In this document: piece after piece, positions 6,185 through 8,333 of the stretch | Layout: every line of letters starts with the position of its first letter | How positions within the stretch are numbered: position 1 is the stretch's first letter | Assembly (NCBI GenBank): GCA_937895305.1 | Contig: CALAXS010000417.1 | Span: 1-8,333, forward strand | Length of the DNA stretch: 8,333 nt | Source of the DNA: an uncultured bacterium | Lineage (GTDB): Bacteria; Hydrogenedentota; Hydrogenedentia; Hydrogenedentales; JAEUWI01 | Direction: 5' to 3' | The notes under the pieces: generated by a model | Database searches by the model: none | The model's input: the letters and a program-made list of their open reading frames with translations, nothing else | Told to the model about the DNA's origin: nothing | Translations under genes and position numbers: made by a program

Positions 6185-6330
6185 CCTCGTTCCCATGCTC
6201 TGCGCGGGAACGTATATACCGAGGCTCCTCCCTCGAAAGCCATTGCAATGGAAGTCTATAGTTTATACGGTGTATAAATCCGGGGCAGAGCCCCTCCCTA
6301 TGCATTCCAAAGCAGAGCTTTGGAACGAGG
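6185..6330. repeat. Hairpin-array MITE-like intergenic element
   Basis: Bounded by perfect 9-base inverted repeats, CCTCGTTCC (6185-6193) and GGAACGAGG (6322-6330). It contains a series of inverted repeats: CGTTCCC/GGGAACG (6188-6194, 6206-6212), CGAGG/CCTCG (6220-6224, 6231-6235), the 12-base palindrome CCATTGCAATGG (6240-6251), TTTATAC/GTATAAA with a 3-base loop (6262-6278), GGGGC/GCCCC (6282-6294) and TTCCAAAGC/GCTTTGGAA (6305-6325). The last two have the same loop, AGA. The CGTTCCC...GGGAACG start and TTTGGAACGAGG end resemble, from memory, a repeat scattered in many environmental bacterial genomes. No transposase gene is inside, so it would be non-autonomous. Confidence 0.75.
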
Positions 6331-6381
6331 GATTCACTACTTTGAACCCAGCCGGTTGAACTGGAAAAGCAACGACTTTAG

Positions 6382-6453
6382 CTCACCCGTCATTGCGAGC
6401 CGAATGTGAATGAGGCGTGGCAATCTGGCTTGGTCCTGATGGCTGAACAGTGG
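6382..6453. repeat. REP/MITE-like inverted-repeat element
   Basis: GTCATTGC (6389-6396) and GCAATGAC (6446-6453) are perfect 8-base inverted repeats enclosing about 49 bases. The left side reads CCCGTCATTGCGAGCC and the interior contains GCGTGGCAATCTGG, which resembles the widespread GTCATTGCGAGC...GTGGCAATC repeat seen between genes in many bacteria. The flank CTCACCCGTCA is shared with 1503-1513. The element lies just beyond the 3' end of argS. It does not encode a protein. Confidence 0.65.
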
Positions 6454-6484
6454 GAGCAATGACACCAACTTTTTGTCACCCCCG

Positions 6485-8182
6485 TCACATGCGTTCCGGG
6501 GCGTCCAGTCCAAGCAGGTCCAGCGCATTGGCCAGTACCTGACGTGTGGCTTTACAAACGAGTGCGCGTGCTTCGATAAGTTCCGGGGTCTCTGCGGTGA
6601 GGACTGGACAATCATGGTAGAACGTCGTAAAGGCGCGCGCCACTTCCAGCGCATAGATGGCAATGGCTGATACGGTCCGTTGCTCCACACAGCTATTGAT
6701 GATGTCCGGGAATGTCGCCAGCTTATTCAGCAGTATCCACTCCGCATCTTCCGTAACCGGAAAGGCGTCGCCCGGCACAGCAGGAAGTTCACCATCATAC
6801 TTGCGCAGGATAGAGTGCATCCGTGCACAAGAGTATTGGATGTATGGCCCCGTGTCCCCCTGGAACGACAGGGCTGCTTCCATATCAAAGGTCACGTTCT
6901 TGTTGGGACTCACCCGAAGGATGGCAAAGCGTATGGCCGCCACGGCAACCTGATTGGCGATGTCCAGCTGCTCTTCCGGGGTCATGTCCTTGCACTGTTC
7001 CGCTACCCTCTCCTGGGCCAATGCTGCCGCCTGATCCAGGAAATCTTCGAGGAGCACCACCGTTCCCTGACGTGTGGACATCTTCCCATCCTTCAAGAGG
7101 ATGTAAGAATAATAAATCGCTTCCGCTGAATCATGGCCCGTCGCCTCCAGCATCATCTTCAATTGCTGCGCGTAAAGTTTATGGTCCTCGCCCAGCACCA
7201 TGAGGTTCACATCGGCACCCATGGCATTCTTGTCCATGGAATAGGCCAGGTCACGATAGCCATACATGGAGCTGCCATTGGCCCGCATGAGGACGAAATA
7301 CCGCCCTTCCTCATATTCATGGCCCAGCTTCGACAGGTCCACCACCAGCCGCTCCTTCTCATCCACAAAGACCGCGTCCTTCTCCTTCAACTGCGCCACC
7401 AGCGCATCCAGCCGCGCATCCTTCACATACTTTGATTCCCGGTCAAAAGTGTCATACTGCGCACCGATACGGGCCAGTACCGCCAACTGCCCTTTCAGAC
7501 ACAGGTCCGTAATATTCCGGAACATGGCCTGCACTTCCGGGTCACCCTCTTCCATACGCGACAAGAGGGCATAGCCCTTTTCAGCAAAATCTTCATCCAC
7601 CTTCGCCCGTTCATTGGCCTCTACATAGGCATCCAGAATCTGGTCAAACGTAAGATCTTCAATCTCCTCCGCAATCATGGCCAGCAGTCCAATCTGCCGC
7701 CCCATATCATTGACGTAGTAATGCACATCCACTTCATAATCCTCAAAGCGGAAGAGCCGTGTAAGGCTGTCGCCAATCATGGCACACCGCGCACGACCTA
7801 CGTGGGGACTCGCGTTGGGGTTAATGCTCGTGTGCTCAATCAGCATCCGCAGACCTGCGCCACTGTGATTTGACCCGAAGCGATCACCGTCAGCGAGAAT
7901 CCGGGTAACGATGTCTTTACTGAAGGCCGGGCGGTTCAGTTTCAGGTTCAGGTAGGGGCCTGTGGGATTCACCTCCGTTACCAGGTCGCCGAAATCTACC
8001 TTTTCCTTAAATTCCGCCGACAGCTTGGGCGGGGCCGCCTTCAGCTTGCGCGCGGGCAGGAACATGGGAATAGCTACATCGCCAAGCTCCAGCTTGGGTG
8101 CTGCATTAAAGACGATGTCCGACGCTTCCAGTTCAGGAAATGCTGCCAATATAGGCGCAATCAAGGATTCAAAGGGATTCAC
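6485..8182 (-). CDS. argS: Arginyl-tRNA synthetase
   Basis: Class Ia arginine-tRNA ligase, which charges tRNA-Arg with arginine using ATP in the cytoplasm. With the GTG start the product has 565 residues, normal for the family. Domains in order: the N-terminal additional domain binding the tRNA elbow (about 1-90; KLELGDVAIP and FGDLVTEVNPTGPYLNLKLN), the Rossmann catalytic core with the HIGH-equivalent HVGR (127-130) in SINPNASPHVGRARCAMIGD, GYRDLAYSMDK, the KMSKS-equivalent KMSTR (367-371), and the anticodon-binding helical domain with FQGDTGPYIQYSCARMHSIL and the typical C-terminal LDLLGLDAPERM. The start is set by GGAG six bases before the GTG at 8182, which gives MNPFESL, the normal family N terminus. 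ATGs at 8194 and 8215 are in frame but lack Shine-Dalgarno sites and add a short non-family tail. The fourth HIGH residue is Arg instead of His. Confidence 0.95.
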   Translation of the reverse strand: MNPFESLIAPILAAFPELEASDIVFNAAPKLELGDVAIPMFLPARKLKAAPPKLSAEFKEKVDFGDLVTEVNPTGPYLNLKLNRPAFSKDIVTRILADGDRFGSNHSGAGLRMLIEHTSINPNASPHVGRARCAMIGDSLTRLFRFEDYEVDVHYYVNDMGRQIGLLAMIAEEIEDLTFDQILDAYVEANERAKVDEDFAEKGYALLSRMEEGDPEVQAMFRNITDLCLKGQLAVLARIGAQYDTFDRESKYVKDARLDALVAQLKEKDAVFVDEKERLVVDLSKLGHEYEEGRYFVLMRANGSSMYGYRDLAYSMDKNAMGADVNLMVLGEDHKLYAQQLKMMLEATGHDSAEAIYYSYILLKDGKMSTRQGTVVLLEDFLDQAAALAQERVAEQCKDMTPEEQLDIANQVAVAAIRFAILRVSPNKNVTFDMEAALSFQGDTGPYIQYSCARMHSILRKYDGELPAVPGDAFPVTEDAEWILLNKLATFPDIINSCVEQRTVSAIAIYALEVARAFTTFYHDCPVLTAETPELIEARALVCKATRQVLANALDLLGLDAPERM

Positions 8183-8194
8183 GGTATTCTCCAT
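8183..8194 (-). promoter_or_regulatory. Ribosome binding site fixing the argS GTG start
   Basis: On the minus strand ATGGAGAATACC directly precedes the GTG at 8182. GGAG (8189-8192) lies six bases upstream, ideal spacing. The ATG inside this block (8194) has no Shine-Dalgarno of its own; a run of T precedes it. The GTG start is therefore preferred, although not proven. Confidence 0.55.
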
Positions 8195-8281
8195 AAAAAA
8201 AATAAGCAAGGCCATAGCACGATTAACGAAAGGGTCGCGCGGGAATCAAGGGTACCCACAGCGTGGGGTCAAGGGATACGA

Positions 8282-8311
8282 ATTATATAATACTCGCGGT
8301 AGCGGTTGAAA
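8282..8311 (-). promoter_or_regulatory. Candidate argS promoter
   Basis: On the minus strand a perfect TATAAT (8282-8287) is preceded, after 18 bases, by TTTCAA (8306-8311), a weak -35. This would give a leader of about 90 bases before the GTG start. The -10 box lies in the palindrome ATTATATAAT (8282-8291), so the + strand also carries a TATAAT. No other good promoter is seen between 8183 and the window end. Confidence 0.4.
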
Positions 8312-8333
8312 CTATACGATCTAACCCCCTCAA

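Larger units (their letters stand above)
6119..6484. other. Gene-free interval with two inverted-repeat elements
   Basis: No convincing coding frame is present between the dimethylformamidase-like stop and the argS stop (the two genes converge). The interval holds a short TGTTG/CAACA hairpin (6126-6141) without a T-tract, a 146-base hairpin-rich element (6185-6330), an unremarkable spacer (6331-6381), and a 65-base inverted-repeat element (6389-6453). The repeats may serve as bidirectional transcription barriers between the convergent genes, but no canonical terminator is seen. Confidence 0.7.

Noticed and set aside
5378..6196. 272-codon open frame on the minus strand
   Set aside because: Also opposite the dimethylformamidase-like gene. 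The composition is Gly-, Val- and Phe-rich, with no motif or ribosome binding site supporting it.
6185..6453. CRISPR array
   Set aside because: The repeated structures are different inverted repeats with no regular direct repeat and spacer pattern.

Overview
The window looks like a piece of a Gram-negative bacterial chromosome. Evidence is a Tat-type export signal, a membrane protein of a family common in Gram-negatives, and compact genes with clear Shine-Dalgarno sites. Base composition is moderately GC-rich. The sequence does not let me name the lineage. Intergenic DNA carries hairpin-rich repeats of a kind scattered through many environmental genomes, and ArgRS has an unusual HIGH motif.

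Layout, left to right: a 49-residue unknown protein (+, 19-168); a secernin-type C69 peptidase relative (-, 217-1401); a YpdA/thioredoxin-reductase-like flavoprotein (-, 1587-2579); divergent from it a left-handed beta-helix acyltransferase (+, 2661-3257); convergent with that a stand-alone cyclic-nucleotide-binding domain protein (-, 3285-3731); then a possible 37-codon leader ORF (+, 3781-3894), a three-helix DUF1499 membrane protein (+, 3894-4595) and a Tat-exported protein related to the N,N-dimethylformamidase large subunit (+, 4607-6118). A 366-base gene-free stretch (6119-6484) holds two different inverted-repeat elements. The window ends with arginyl-tRNA synthetase (argS, -, 6485-8182) and its upstream region.

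The clearest functional unit is the DUF1499 / dimethylformamidase-like pair. The second gene's Shine-Dalgarno overlaps the stop codon of the first, and a short ORF upstream may be coupled by a TAATG overlap. The other genes appear to be individually transcribed housekeeping or accessory functions. There is no phage, CRISPR, tRNA, rRNA or complete insertion sequence in the window.

The points most worth a second look are the Tat-exported, single-subunit dimethylformamidase-like enzyme with its membrane partner; the flavoprotein that lacks the YpdA-type cysteine but has a C-terminal CAGC; the HVGR motif in ArgRS; and the repeat families, one of which appears again as an internally deleted remnant about 5 kb away.
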